Assembly: GCF_001540865.1 (NCBI RefSeq)
Contig: NC_033640.1
Location: 4,697,409 to 4,761,408 of the forward strand
Length of the DNA stretch: 64,000 nt
Origin: Ananas comosus
Taxonomy: Eukaryota > Streptophyta > Magnoliopsida > Poales > Bromeliaceae
Direction of reading: 5' to 3'
The translations under genes were made by a program, and so were the position numbers. Positions 22,422 to 35,159 of the stretch are shown here, one piece after another. The notes below the pieces were generated by a model. It worked only from the letters and a program-made list of their open reading frames with translations. It did no database searches and was not told the origin of the DNA. Numbering within the stretch: position 1 is the first letter of the stretch; each line of letters begins with the position of its first letter.

Positions 22422-24841
22422 TGTAATATACCGAAAATTCGGAAAATAAATATTGAACTTTAGTCAAATTGACCAAAGTGCGAGGACGGTACACTTCGGA
22501 AAGTCCGAAGGTGTTAAAATGATTAAAAGTGAGTTACGGGAGGTTTTCGAGAGCTATAGAATCAAAATCTGCATTCAGCAGTTTTGAGCTCTCGGGGACC
22601 GGTCCCTGGTGGGAGAGACCGGTCCCCGAACGCGTATGAATTGAGACAGGCTAAGTCCTGAAAAACTAGCTCTCGGGAATCGGTCCCTGCCCGAGAGACC
22701 GGTCCCCGAGAGACCGGTCCCCTCAAAGAGAGACCGGTCGCATTGCGCGCAGCAGCTCTGGCTGCGCTGGGAGAGCTCTCGGAGACCGGTCCCTAGTCGG
22801 GGAGACCGGTCCCTGAGCCCGAAATCTGCCCAGTCCAGGCAGTTGAATAAAATGAAAGTTGAGGGATTTATTAGCATTTTTGCAGCCCAATGGTTATGTA
22901 TGAGGGACATGAGGGCTTTTCTCTCATTCCACTCCCTCTCACACTCTCACCTCTCTTTCTCTCTCTAGAAGACAAAGAAGGAGAAGAAGAAGACAAAGGA
23001 AAAGAAGGAAAAGAAGGTGGAGGAGAAGCCATCGGAGTGAAGCCACTTCATCTTCTTCCTCTCTAGTGCAAGTTAGGAAAAGTTTTGAGGTAAGCTTCAA
23101 CCCTAATCATGTTAAAACCCTAATGTGAGAGCCAAATGACCTAGAAATGATTTTTAAGGAGCTTTTAGAGTATGTGAAGCTTTTCTTTTGCTTCCTTTGA
23201 GATCAAGACCATGGGTTTGGTGTTGGAGGTAAAGCTTGAAGGAGAGCTTGACCCCTCTCATGGTGAAATCCAAACTAGGGTTTGGAATGAGCTAGGAATG
23301 GTTTAGATGAACTCTTTAGAGTATATTGAAGCTACTTTTNNNNNNNNNNNNNNNNNNNNNNNNNNNNNNNNNNNNNNNNNNNNNNNNNNNNNNNNNNNNN
23401 NNNNNNNNNNNNNNNNNNNNNNNNNNNNNNNNNNNNNNNNNNNNNNNNNNNNNNNNNNNGGTAAAAGTGAATGATGTAAAATGTGATGTTGCATAGATTG
23501 TGCGTAACTTGCAATGTTATGATAGCCTATATATATGCATGAGAGAAATATGTAAGTGCTAAAGTGAGCCAAAAGAACGGAGGCACAAATGACATAGATT
23601 GAGTGGCATTCGAAAAGTAAAGTAAAGTGACACTAGAGTTAGTGTGAGCCAAAGAATCAAAGTGAATGTAAGAATGATGAAATGACAATGTGTAAAGTTA
23701 AATAAAGTGGGGCAAAGAAATAAGAATATGTAAAGAACAAGAATGCTAAAGATACAAAAGTAAAAAGAAAGTAAAGAACAACGATTGTAGAGTGCCCCAA
23801 CATTAAAGTGAATAAAGAACACTAGAGCTAATGTAAAGTCAGATTGATACTTATAAATCCTTTGGAGAAGAAATGATCATATTGCTATTGAGTTCGTGCT
23901 CAGCGAGCGGTCGCTCCCCGTCGGGCGATGCGGCTCCGAAGTAGCATCATGGGTTTGGAGTAAACCGAAAGGACGTCCTGATGCGGCTGTTGGAAGTTTC
24001 CATGAGTTGATGGATTAATGTGAAGCAAGTTAATTTTTTTTTTTGGGGTTTTTATCGGCGATACCCCGGATTAGCCTTTGAATTATAAAAACAAAGAGCA
24101 AAGACAAAGTCACAAGAAGATTTAAAGAACAAGAGAAAAGAGTAAGTAAAAAGAACAAAGAATTGCCATGTAATCGCATTTTATTAATGTTGAGCATATT
24201 TCTGGCTTTTTTGTTCAAGGTTATATTAGCACCATGTATAGATTGGTAATTATGCAGCTATTATTCTATTCTATTAGTGCCTGAGAGTAGTCTAGTGGGA
24301 AAGTCGGGGATGTTGACGGCCGAACCACTGAGAACCTTTGTTGTAGTATTACCCCCACTATTCCACAGTACTGGACCGAGCGAGCGGGGCGAGCGACGAA
24401 TGGAAAGAGTTATCGCGCCTTAGTCAGAGGCCACCAAAGTTGGGTTTCATTTTGTAGTAAAGTACCCTATGATCATCTTTTGTACATGATGGTAAATGAT
24501 GTAAAGAAAAGAATGTAATGTGTATTTTGAGGTAAATGTGATGTAAGAAAGAAATGATGAAATGAAATGTAAGGAATTCGAAAATGAACAAAATGAATGC
24601 AATGTATATGATAAAAAATGAATCATAGTACAAGTGAATGTTTAGTTTCCTTTTTCTTTCACTAATGGCTATTGCTTACCCTCGTGTAAGCCGTTTGTGT
24701 ATGTTTCCGCTAGTGCTTTTCTCTATTGATGAAAATGTACATGTGATGAGCCTTGGGCGGATAGGGGAAACTCTGTCCGTTCGGCGTCTGTTTGACGTGC
24801 TCGGGTCGGGCCAAATTGGCATCGGTCTGTGGGGCGTGACA
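22422..24841 (+). mobile_element. S1: solo LTR inside S0
   Basis: It starts tgtaatatacc, ends ggggcgtgaca, and is flanked by ccatt (22417-22421 and 24842-24846). The length is 2420 bp including a 120-base gap. At 22597-22800 it has seven ACCGGT cores in GAGACCGGTCCC-type units. A CT-rich leader follows, with a donor (ttttgag|gtaagc, 23089/23090) and an acceptor (ttccacag, ending 24368). The 3' end matches E1, S2 and E3. Confidence 0.85.
23340..23459. other. Assembly gap (120 N)
   Basis: Unknown bases inside S1. Any frame read across it is meaningless. Confidence 0.99.
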
Positions 24842-26449
24842 CCATTGATGACTAACATTATGTCCAACTAGTATGCACTATCATGCATGTCCACAAGTAT
24901 AACTATTATGCACTATCTAGTAGTGGGTTCACATTACACTTGCAAATGTCATAGTTCAATCTCGTCATGGATTTACACGTTTGTAGTCCAGCTTGCGTCG
25001 TGCCTAATGGCCTTGTGGTAGTCAACATTCCCATCCTAGGAATGAGCCTCACCTACGGCATCCTACTTCTGCGCTCAATCTCGCACGGGCGAGCTTGTGT
25101 CACGTAGGCTAACTCCGGAGTGCCGGCTTGTGGGGAGCGACCCTCACAAGCTTCTGCGAATGAGCACAATGGCCCGCAAGCATTATTAATAGTATCCAAT
25201 TGTCACGACCCGCGACCACCAGCCTATTTGGCCGAGGTCGCGGCGCCGTCGACAGATCGCCGAACGGACAGAGTTTCCCCTGTACGTCCTAAGCGTCGCA
25301 ATCAAAACAACACAAGGGGTTCCAACCAGGAATAGTATTCAATCACAGATTGCAAATGGAAAGGTATCAACAACACATCCTATGCTATTACAAACATTCG
25401 TCACAGTTTGCATTTTACATTATATTCAACTTCCAAATGCAATTTAGTTATTACAATTATTATTACTAGTTTGATACATTGTGTTCCTTCCCTTTCCTAT
25501 ACACCTAGGCTATGCCAACTCAGGGTACCGCTATCTCTGGTCTCTGGGGTAGGGCGCTATCTATGGAGCTACGCCCTTGCCTCGCGCCGTCGCGCCGCTC
25601 ACGTGCGAACCTGTAACATCCCAAAACAACGTGGGGTGAGAACTAACTCCATGATTTCCAGTGGGTACGGCCATCCAAGGAAAAAGCTCGACCGATAGGT
25701 CCAAGGAGGTACTGCAATCATGTTAGTCCAAAAATATCTACAGATTTATATATTGTAATGTAATTATGCAACTAACAGATAACATGCCTCGTGATATGCA
25801 ATATGAATATTATGCAACTATGCAACTGTATAAACAATTAGTAGATATGTTGATTCTACATTCACTTTGCTAACTTTAAGCTCATTTCATTCAATTCTAA
25901 GGTTTCTATTACCTTAGATTCTCAACTCAAGTTCAACTTGCTTCTAAGCTCTCTATTACCTTAGGTTCTTCCCTCGATCACTAACTTATAAGGTTTCCAT
26001 TAACCTAATCAAGCTAACCACCCGACTCGGCCTCGAGTCAATTATCCGCGGATAGTCCGCGCACTGGCTGCAACTCAGCCTGGCTGCCGTCACAGCCTAC
26101 CGCAAATCTAACTTAACTATCTGGCGGCGAACTCATCGCACCTCACCCAACAATGGTTCAAGTCGTGACTTAGTCATCTGGCATCGACCACATCGCTCTT
26201 ACCCAGCAAGGTTCAAGTCAATCTAGGCGGCATCATCCGATAAACTAATGGGCGAGGAGAACCACACATACCCAAATCCAGCTTATTCTCATGGCACTCG
26301 GGCGAGGAGAACCACACATACCCATTGAATCACTACCAGGCGAGGAGAACCACACATACCTACAGTTATGATTCGCTTGCCATCTCTTTTACCACAATTT
26401 TCACCGCTTCTTTTGCGGCCACATCACTTGGGATTCCGGAATCCATTTC

Positions 26450-26830
26450 ACAACTCAAGGGTTGGTCTCAAACCCTATAGTATCGACCTATTTAGGTCCG
26501 ATGTCCTTTCCACCCTAGGTCCAATTGACTCTAGGTTCAACGCCTCTATCACATAACCTAGGTTTACTTTAACTCTAGGTTCAATCCATAACCTATGTTT
26601 TTTAACACTAGGTTAGATGCCACTCATATTCATCCTAGGTTCAACAACACTAGGTTCACATGTTATCTCTACCTAGATCTCGACTCTAGGTTCGCTTGTT
26701 CAACCTATATTCTTTAACGCTAGGTTAGATGTCACACGACCTATGTTTAATAACACTAGGTTCTTTGTCATTCATGTCCAACCTATGTCTCATACACTAG
26801 GTTAAGTGCCACTCGATCTATTCGACAATC
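26450..26830. repeat. Degenerate ctaggtt tandem array in S2
   Basis: Units of about 35-50 bp alternate aacctaggtt, aacactaggtt and cctatgtt. The array lies in the predicted LTR intron. No protein is visible. Confidence 0.7.
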
Positions 26831-28019
26831 CTATTGTCCACATCGAGTTCAATAGATATCCACATTTTATCTAGCATGCATTATATGATGCCAACATGCA
26901 TATTCTTTCTAACATGATCTATAACATGTTAACATTCATGTCTATCTCACATGATCTCATAATGCCATTATACATTTACCATCTAGAGCTTGCATTTAAC
27001 AATTAGAACATATTCATAATGTATTAACATGCATATAATCTAGCATTTTCTCATCATGTCATCATACATGTATTAGCTAGCATATTTACATTATGTCATC
27101 AACATGCATTCTTTATAATATGCTCACATGCATTATTTAGCATTATTTACATGCATCATCTACATGCATCATCTAGCATTTCTATAACATGCTCATCGTG
27201 CATTCTATGGTAGTCATAGCATAGCAATTAACATGCATTCATCTAGCATTTAACCCTTACATTCATCTACCATTTATATGCATCAACATGAAACCACGTT
27301 TCTCTTAGATATAAGGGCGACCTAGTCGCTTCGGTGAGTACAACCCACCTCGATTCGCTCTCCGATTGCTTGTAGCCACTTGCAATCGGCCTCCCGTGGC
27401 ACCCGTGACCCGGTTCGGCCCGAACTCCGGCGCGACCACCCGAACGGCCACCAATCCACGATACGTCTGTTCTGGAGTTTATTCCTCGATATAACGATGC
27501 TCCAGATCTTTTTTCGTGATCTTTGGGCGTCTATCCCGCATGCTGCGGCTATCTGTACCAAAACAGACCGTTTCATCAATGTCTTTACAACGGCTTGTCG
27601 GATTGCCGAACCAACTTCGCAAACGTGTTTCGTTGCCTATCAATTAGGTTAACAGAGGGTCAAAAGAGATCAAACTCTCACATATACCAAAATCCTATTG
27701 TGGATGCCCTAGATGCTATTGCTACCAAATCCACCAAATCGATCCACGAAATGGAGAAAAATCATCTAAATAGCATGCTAGGGTTCCGTTCAAACCAACC
27801 TTAGAGATCAAAAACCTATCTCTAAGGATCTACCATGAGAGAGCACCAAGCTTACCTCTTTAGGCTTGCTCCAATGGAGAGAAAAAGATGAAGAGGATGA
27901 TGATGATGATGATCCCCTTCTTCTCCTCCATCTTCTCCTTCTTTTCTTCTTCTCTTTTCCTTTCTCTCTTTTCCTTCCTCTCTTTTCCTTCCTCTCTTCT
28001 TCCCCTTTGTCCTCTTCCA

Positions 28020-28085
28020 CGATCGGAGAGAGAGAGAGAGAGAGAGAGAGCAGTAAGGGAGTGAGTGAGAGAGAGAGAGAGAGAC
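28020..28085. repeat. GA simple repeat in the S2 leader
   Basis: Two runs of (ga)n separated by cagtaagggagtgagtga. On the minus strand this is the CT-rich 5' leader typical of the LTRs in this window. Confidence 0.8.
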
Positions 28086-30596
28086 CTCTCTAATAACCCC
28101 TCTCATATTGTAACAAAATGCTAAGAAGCCCCTCAAGTTTCCACCCTTTCAACTTGCCCTTACTGGGCATTTTTCGCCCAGAGAGGCCGGTCTCCCCGAC
28201 CTGGGACCGGTCCCCCCGACCTGGGACCGGTCCCCGAGAGCTCCCCCCGACATCGCGCTTTCGGGAACCGGTCTTTCCCTGAGAGACCGGTTCCCTGGAG
28301 ACCGGTCCGTCCACCAGAGACCGGTCCCCGAGAGCTCATCTCGCGGGACTTGGCCAATTTTTGGCTCTTCTAACTGGTGTCACCTACGGAGACCGGTCCC
28401 TCTGCTGCCAGGGATCGGTTGCCTCAGCAACCCCGCAATCTTCAGCTGATGGGACCAGTCTCTCCAGCTAGAGACCGGTCCCCGAGAGCAAATCTGCCAA
28501 AGATGCAGATTTTGCATCCTCGCTCTCGCGGACTCCATTCCAATGCACTTATTGGGTTTCGTGCATCCTTAGCTTTTCCAAAGCTTACCAACTCGACCAT
28601 TAGTCGATTCTGGATGAAGTGCAACTCTCGGATTTCGAGAATTCACATTGTTACACCAATTCTTGGTCATCATGTCTAAAACATGGAATAAGTACCAACG
28701 ACCCAAAGGTCCAATATAATGTCACATTGTCGAGGTTTAGTCATTTACTAAGTCAAACGTCACTACATGACGTTCATGTTCACTATGTCAAGCATAAGCC
28801 ACTAGCCACTAGTTCACTATTTGTTCAAGGCTGAAGTGAAGGTTCATAACACCCTATCCCACTATAACCAAGGGAGTCACTTTCTTATGCCATATGCAAA
28901 GATAACACAAGATGTTCACAAAATTCATAATGCATGTCATGCATATGCTTCTCTACCAATGCCTCCACTACATGGAGTAAACAACTATCATGCAAGTGAT
29001 TTTATTCAATTGATGTTATATGCAATTGTCCATCTTATCATTCACCCAAAGTTGTTAAGATCTCATTCCTTATATCCAACACATGGAATACAACTATCGA
29101 TCGCTAGATCGAATGCTATGTCACAATGTCAAGTACTAGTTATTCAACTAGGGTATATGCACCAAGCTTAGATTCATATTGGTCTATCATGCACTATGTG
29201 ACAATATCACATTTACCTTGTCTACAACAAGTATAGTATTTGCTAAGCAAGTAAATGCCAAGTCCTATTCACCTTGTCTATAATAAATATAATATTATCA
29301 TGCAAATAATTGCTAAGTCCCATTGATTCCACAATCCAAGTAGAGTTCACAGGATGAATCCTATGCTAATCTCTAACATGCTTTCTATCATTGCATCATA
29401 AGAAAAGCAACCATGTGTCGTGTAGAATGCAAGTCTACATTATGTACCTCTACTATATAGAGTATAAATTTCTACATGCAACACATATGTTTCATGTACT
29501 CTAAAATTTTATCATGTCCTATAAAGCATGAATACACATCCATCTAAGTCTAATAACCATAGAGAAGACATAGAGGGAGTTCACCCATTTCCGTGAGGTC
29601 AAATCCACCAGATACTCTTCGAACCCTTTCGTTCCTTCGAACGAAGTTGTCCCCCAAGCTTCTTGCACCCTAAAAGAATTTGTAAGAGGGTTACAAGTTT
29701 CAAACGAATATCATACAAAATTCACCAAAAATCACATAGAAAAGAGGTGAAAATTACCATTGATGAAGCTATACTTGTCCAAAGCTCAAATCAATCCAAT
29801 GGAGCTTCAAATCCAACCTAAAAAAGAGTTCTACACATCAATTAGGCCCCAAAAGCCTCAAATCAAGAAACCCCAAAATAAACCTTAGTTCTTTCAAAGC
29901 TAGGTTTTCATCTCCAAATCATGCAAAAATCACAAATAAATATTGCAAGAAGAGTACTAACCTTCAAGAAAGCTCCAAATCAAGCTATCTTGAGCTAGGG
30001 TTGGAGATTGATCCATCAAGAAGCTCATCTTTTCACATCCAAGTTTCCTCCAAGGTTCACAAGCTTACGACCATGAAGAGGAAAAAGAAAAGGAGATCAA
30101 AACCCAAATTAAAAAGGGTTTGGGAGAGAGAAATCTAGAGAGAGAAAGGGAAAAACCTTACCTCTCCTCCTCTCCATAGGGGCTGTGGGGGAGAAAGGGG
30201 TTGTTATATACTAGTTGTAACAAATCCCAAAAAGCCCCTTCAAACTCCAAAAATTGCAAACTGCACGAACTGCGCAACCCGAGCCTCTGCCAAGCGGGTT
30301 ATTTACAGCGTACCGGTACCTCGTCAATGCAGTACCGATACCCGGCCACCCATCAGCTCAAACCCGAGAGCTACATTTCTCGGTTACGTGCTGGGGTTCC
30401 GGTGCCTCATCTAGGTACCGGTACTCTGCACCCCAAAACCCGAATTTTCAGATTTTGGTGCTAAGTACTTCTTGCATTCTCGCAACACGACCAATGGGTT
30501 GGTACTCAGTCAACGACCTACAAAAACACCGGGAATAGCTCAAAATGTTATTCTAACACTAGAACCTCGCGATTTGCTAAAGTTTAGTGTGCTACA

Positions 30597-30850
30597 TTAG
30601 TTTAGCGACTTTGCGGTCGTTTAATTTTGGGTTTCGTTTAACGACTTTGCGGTCGTTGGTTTTATTTGTGGACTTTGGGTTTTGGCATTTTTATTTGTGG
30701 ACTTTGTGTTTTGGGTTTTATTTGTGGATTTTGGGTTTTGGGATTTTATTTGTGGACTTTGGATTTTGGGGTTTTGTTTGTGGACTTTGGACTTTGGATT
30801 TTGTGGACTTTGGACTTTGGACTTTGGACTTTGGATTTTGGGGTTTGGTT
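30597..30850. repeat. H arrays A (end) and B
   Basis: The last two array A units (tttagcgactttgcggtcgtt) are followed at 30661 by array B, built on gtggactttgggttttg with period about 26-29 bp, shortening to a 9-bp repeat ggactttgg near 30810-30835. The open frames here arise from the repeat alone. Confidence 0.85.
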
Positions 30851-30859
30851 TGAGTCGAC

Positions 30860-32900
30860 CGTTATGCCTACGTTCAGGATCCGTCAAGACTTGGTTTAAT
30901 TAGGTCGAACCCTTATGATGTAGTTCGAGATCTCTTTGAATTTAATTTGGGTCAAGCCCTTATAGTTCGTCTCAACTTGGACTCTCTTGTACTTCAGTTT
31001 GGTTCGGATCGAACCTTTATGATTTGTTTCGAGACTGATCTGTATTTGATTCGGGTTGAGCTCTTGTGGTTCGCCTTGGCTTGAAACCTTTTTGCATTTG
31101 ATTTGGGCCGAATCACTTATTGCTCTCTCCGAGTTCGCTTTAGATTGAATCGATTTATGTTTGATTCGGCTTGCTGCGATCCTTACATGGTTCAGTTTGA
31201 GTTGAGCTTGTCCTTTGATTTTCATTTGGGATCTAACTGGTTCATTGTCCGACTGTGAGTTCGGTTGGCTTAGCTTGAATCTCATATGGTTCAGTTTGGA
31301 TTGAACCAGCTTGCAGATCGGTTTGGCTTGGTTTGGACCTTCTATAGTTTTGTTTGGTTTGAACCGACTTTGAATCAAGTTGAAGTAGTTCGGCTCAAAT
31401 TGGCTCGGCTCGGATCTCCCGTAAATCTGTTTGAGTTGAATCCGACTTATGGTTTGGTTTGGTTTAGCTTGATCTTCATGTAGTTTGGTTCAGATCGGAT
31501 CCATTTTGGTTCGAATTGAATCTTCTATGGTTCGGTTCAAATCAGATCCACTTCGGTTCAAGTCGAATCCTTTGCAGTTCGGTTCAGATCGGATCCACTT
31601 CGGTTCGAGCTGAATCTTCTTTGGTTCGGTTCAAACCAAATCCACTTCAGTTCAAGTCGAATCCTTTGCAGTTCGGTTTAGATCGGATCCACTTTGCTTC
31701 AAGTTGAATCCTTTATAGTTCGGTTCAGACTGGATCCACTTCGGTTCAAATCAAATCCTTTATGGTTTGGTTCGGATCGGACCCACTTCGGTTCAAGTTG
31801 AATCCTTTATGGTTCGATTCGATTCGAATTCATTTCAGTTTAAGTCGAATCCTTTATGATTTGGTTCAGACCGAATCTGGTTCGGTTCAGTTCGGATCGG
31901 ATCCACTTCGATTCAAGTTGAATTCTTTATGATTTCGTTCAGACGGGATTCGGTTCGGTTCAGTTTGGATCGGATCCACTTCGGTTTAAGTCGAATCCTT
32001 TATGATTTGGTTCAGACGGGATCCGGTTCGGTTCAGTTCGGATCGGATTCACTTCGGTTCAAGTCGAATCCCTTATGATTTAGTTCAGACCGAATCCGGT
32101 TCGGTTCAGTTCGGATCGGATCTGCTTTGGTTCAGGTCGAATCCCTTATGCTTTGTTTAAGACAGGATTCGGTTCGGTTTAGATCGGATCGGATCTACTT
32201 CGGTTCAAGTCGAATCCCTTTGGTTCAGACGGGATTCGGTTCGGTTCAGTTTGGATCGGATCCACTTCCGTTTAAGTCGAATCCTTTATTATTTGGTTCA
32301 GACGGGATCCGGTTTGGTTCAGTTCGGATCGGATCCACTTCGGTTCAAGTCGAATCCCATTATGATTTGGTTCAGACGGGAACCGGTTCGGTTCAATTCG
32401 GGTCGGATCCACTTCGGTTCAAGTCGAATCTCTTATGATTTGGTTTAGACTGAACCGACTTATAATTGGTTTGGCTTGGCTTGGCTCGAACCTCCTGTGC
32501 TTTTGTTTGAGTTGAACCCGGCATATGCTTTGATTCGGCTTGACTTGAAACCCTTTTGTTGTTCAGTTCGATTTGAACTGACTTGTGGTTCGGTCTACTC
32601 GATCCTCATGTGGTTCAGTTTGAGTTGAACTAACTTGTAGTTCGGCTCAGGTTGAAGCGGTTCATTATTTGGTTTTGTTCAAAGCTCTTGAGTCTCAGTT
32701 CGATTTGAGTTATAAGTCGATTTGGTTCATCGTTTTAGGTTCGGTTCACCTCTTTAGGTTCGGTTTAATTCAATTTTGGTTCGGTTCACTGTTGCGAGTT
32801 CGGCTCAATGCCATATATATGTGGTTTAACACTTGGGCTTGATTCACTGTTATGAGTTTGGTTCACCATTTTAGACTTGGTTCACCAACTTGGTCGTTAA
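30860..32900. repeat. H tandem array C
   Basis: About two kilobases built on ggttcggttcagttcggatc, followed by ggatccacttcggttcaagt and cgaatcctttatgatt, with a period near 60-70 bp in the most regular part (31480-32450). The edges are more diverged. Copy 2 has the same array at 43395-44460. Confidence 0.85.
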
Positions 32901-33089
32901 TTTATTTCTGATCCATCACCGGCGTGAACCGATGTTAACTTGGGTAGGTTCAATTAGAGCTTGTATCCAAGCCAGTTTGACTTAAGCTCAGCTCCTTCAT
33001 TTTCATTAAATTCAAATTGAATTTATAATTATATTGGGTTCAGTTCAAACCAAATATTTATGCAGTCGATTTGGTTTAACCAAATCGAA

Positions 33090-34075
33090 TATCGGTCAAG
33101 CCTATCACAAAGACGGCGACCCGATTTAATGAACCAAACTCGGATCAAGCCTATCACGAAGACGGCGACCCGGTTTAATGAACCGAACTCGAATCAAGCC
33201 TATCACGAAGACGGCGACCTAGTTTAATTAATCGAATTTGGGTCAAGCCTATCACGAAGATGGCAAATTAAAATATGGTCATCATTCTTTTTATATATAT
33301 TTTTTTATTTGATCAGTTCGAGCCTATCGCGAAGATGATCGTGTTGATCAAGTCGAATCGTGCCTATCACGAAGATGGCGAATGATTCGAACAATGCCTG
33401 TCACAAAGATGGCAAATCAAAATATATTCATCATTTTTTTATTGTCCAAATATGTGGGTTTGATCGTGTCGAACCTATCACGAGTGCCTATCATGAAGAT
33501 GGCAAATCAAAACATGTTCATCATTTTTTTTTGTCCAAATATGCGGGTTTGATCGTGTCGAGCCTATCACGAAGATGGCCGCTCGATCAAATATGTGCCT
33601 ATCACGAAGATGGCGAGTTAATCAAGTCGAATCGTGCCTATCACGAAGATGGCGAATGATTCGAACAATGCCTATCACGAAGATGGCAAATTAAAATATG
33701 TTCATCATTATTAATTTTTTTTTAATATTTTATTTTATTTTATTTTATTTTATTATTTGTCCAAATGCTCGAGTTTGATCGTGTGAGCCTATCACGAAGA
33801 TGGCCGCTCGATCAACCCTCTCGACAATGTCGAGCCTATCACGAAGATAGCCGCACGGTTTAGGGATTGGCAATGCATATGCGGGTTTGATCATGTCGAG
33901 CCTATCACGAAGATGGCTGCTCAATCAAATCTCTCAACCATGTCGAGCCTATCACGAAGATGGCTGCATGGTTTAGGGATTGGCGATGCATACGTACGGC
34001 GGAAGTGACAATTTGATGTCGAATTTGATCAGTTCGAACCTATCACGAAGATGGTCGGGTTGATCAAATTGACAA
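33090..34075. repeat. H tandem array D
   Basis: Built on gcctatcacgaagatggc (or gacggcgacccggttta), with a period of about 49 bp at the left and irregular to the right. An ATTTT run lies at 33721-33765. The same array in copy 2 is at 44465-45240. Confidence 0.85.
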
Positions 34076-34551
34076 GAAAAATCGCCCTTACACTATTCAT
34101 ATGCATGCATTTCCCTTTGTTGTTGTTGGGGAAGTCGCCATGATCATCGTCGTCGTCGTCGTCATCATCGTTGCAGTTGTCGCCACCGTGATCGTGCTTC
34201 AACTCTTTTTTTTTTTTTATTACTTTCTTTTTTCTCTCTTTCTTTTCTTTCATTTTTTTTTTGGCATGAGAGAGGGGACCCAATTCCCTCTCTCTCTCTC
34301 TGTACGAACCAGAGAGAGGAGGGGCGGGCCCTCCTCCTCACACGCTCATTGTCCAATTTATAGTGGTTTTTGGACCGCTTCATTTTGGAAAATAATTCAA
34401 AATTTTTTTAAGACAAGGCAACAATAGTTTTCTTATCTCTTTCCTTGTTGATTCCTAGTCCTCTAAGGAAAGTAGCGATCAAATCGCAATTTAAATTTTT
34501 TTTCCTTCTATGTCTTCAATTTGAAATTTGAATTTTTTTTAATCTCAAACA
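34076..34551 (-). promoter_or_regulatory. H copy 1, conserved right end with promoter-like sequence
   Basis: On the minus strand the end reads tgtttgagatt, then ctataaattggac near 34360, then a GA-rich leader. The equivalent part of copy 2 also has ctataaattgg (minus, near 45985). A TATA-like site about 190-200 bp from the LTR start, conserved in both copies, supports the minus orientation. Confidence 0.5.
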
Positions 34552-34574
34552 ATATATATATNNNNNNNNNNNNN

Positions 34575-34623
<49 letters not shown>
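34552..34623. repeat. TA repeat with 13-base gap
   Basis: A TA run interrupted by N at 34562-34574. It is the right flank of H copy 1. Confidence 0.9.
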
Positions 34624-34626
<3 letters not shown>

Positions 34627-35140
34627 GGTCGGGTGAGTCTACTCGTTAAGCATCTAACGGCTCAAGGTTCTTTTCAGCCCAGATGGCCTCATTTTTCCCA
34701 TATTAGTCCCACGAGGCTGGTAAAAACTCTATTTTGGTTATTTACAATTTAGCCCATACTTTTGTAAAGAATTTTATTTTGGCACTAGTAGGCAAGTAAA
34801 TAGAGGGCAGATGTAATGAATTGAGATGGAAAATTATTGAAAGCTTTCTTTTTCTCCAATTCACTTTCTTTCTCTCTTCCCTCACCTCATCTCATCTTCT
34901 TTTTTCTTTCCAAATCCCCTCTACTACTCTTATCCCTTCCTAGTTACTTTTATTTGGCTACCCGAATTTAACCTCGGAGCTCATCGTCATCTTCGCCTCC
35001 ATTCTTGTCTCAGAGCAATCTCATCCTCGATGGGTTCCGGTGAGTTAGGTTGTTACAATTATATTTCCCTAGAAAACTCAATATCTATGCTAATTTATTC
35101 TTTAACAGAGGGTTAGGTAGAGCCATAGAATCACGTGCCA
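34624..35140. other. Unassigned sequence
   Basis: No recognised protein. A CT-rich stretch (34850-34920) is followed by ctcgatgggttccg|gtgagt (35027-35046), that is an ATG close to a good splice donor. This could be a first-exon remnant of a host gene or another LTR leader. Nothing downstream continues it. Confidence 0.35.
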
Positions 35141-35159
35141 CCTTAATAAAGGTTTAAAC

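Larger units (their letters stand above)
25201..28655 (-). mobile_element. S2: solo LTR inside S0
   Basis: The left end is tgtcacgaccc and the right end ttgttaca, flanked by ccaat (25196-25200 and 28656-28660). The length is 3455 bp. Read on the minus strand it has ACCGGT palindromes (28185-28490), a GA/CT-rich leader (28110-27860), a donor (aaagag|gtaagc at 27855) and an acceptor (gatgttacag ending 25611). It also carries internal tandem units: gcgaggagaaccacacatac three times (26253-26360), and a degenerate ctaggtt array (26450-26820). S1 is its closest relative here, in the opposite orientation. Confidence 0.85.
21684..30596 (-). mobile_element. S0: solo LTR, interrupted by S1 and S2
   Basis: The left end is tgtcacg (the complement of an LTR end CGTGACA) and the right end is gtgctaca. 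Without S1 and S2 about 3.0 kb remain (21684-22421, 24847-25200, 28661-30596) with no coding domains, so it is a solo LTR on the minus strand. A TATA-like site (minus, about 30211-30204) is followed by a CT-rich leader. Upstream are GTACCGGTAC palindromes (30308-30420). The acceptor-like block ends at 22044 (tttgtttcag on the minus strand). Confidence 0.75.
10124..34551 (-). mobile_element. Family H solo LTR, copy 1, with nested insertions
   Basis: It starts TGTCTGC and ends CTCAAACA. The first 300 bp match the start of H copy 2 (41247) and the last 250 bp match its end (46183). Removing the nested elements E1 and S0 leaves about 5.9 kb. No gag or pol domain is present and the two ends are not direct repeats, so it behaves as a solo LTR. 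Between its conserved ends it carries four kinds of tandem array, in the same order as copy 2. The minus orientation is inferred from a TATA-like site (ctataaattgg, minus strand near 34360) close to the right end. The clade is unknown; long LTRs with arrays recall Ogre/Tat elements, but I have no domain evidence for that. Confidence 0.75.

Noticed and set aside
23303..23572. Open frame across the N block
   Set aside because: The frame is open only because unknown bases hide stops.
27808..28136. Frames with Glu/Lys or Ser/Leu runs near the GA repeat
   Set aside because: They are translations of simple repeats in the S2 leader.
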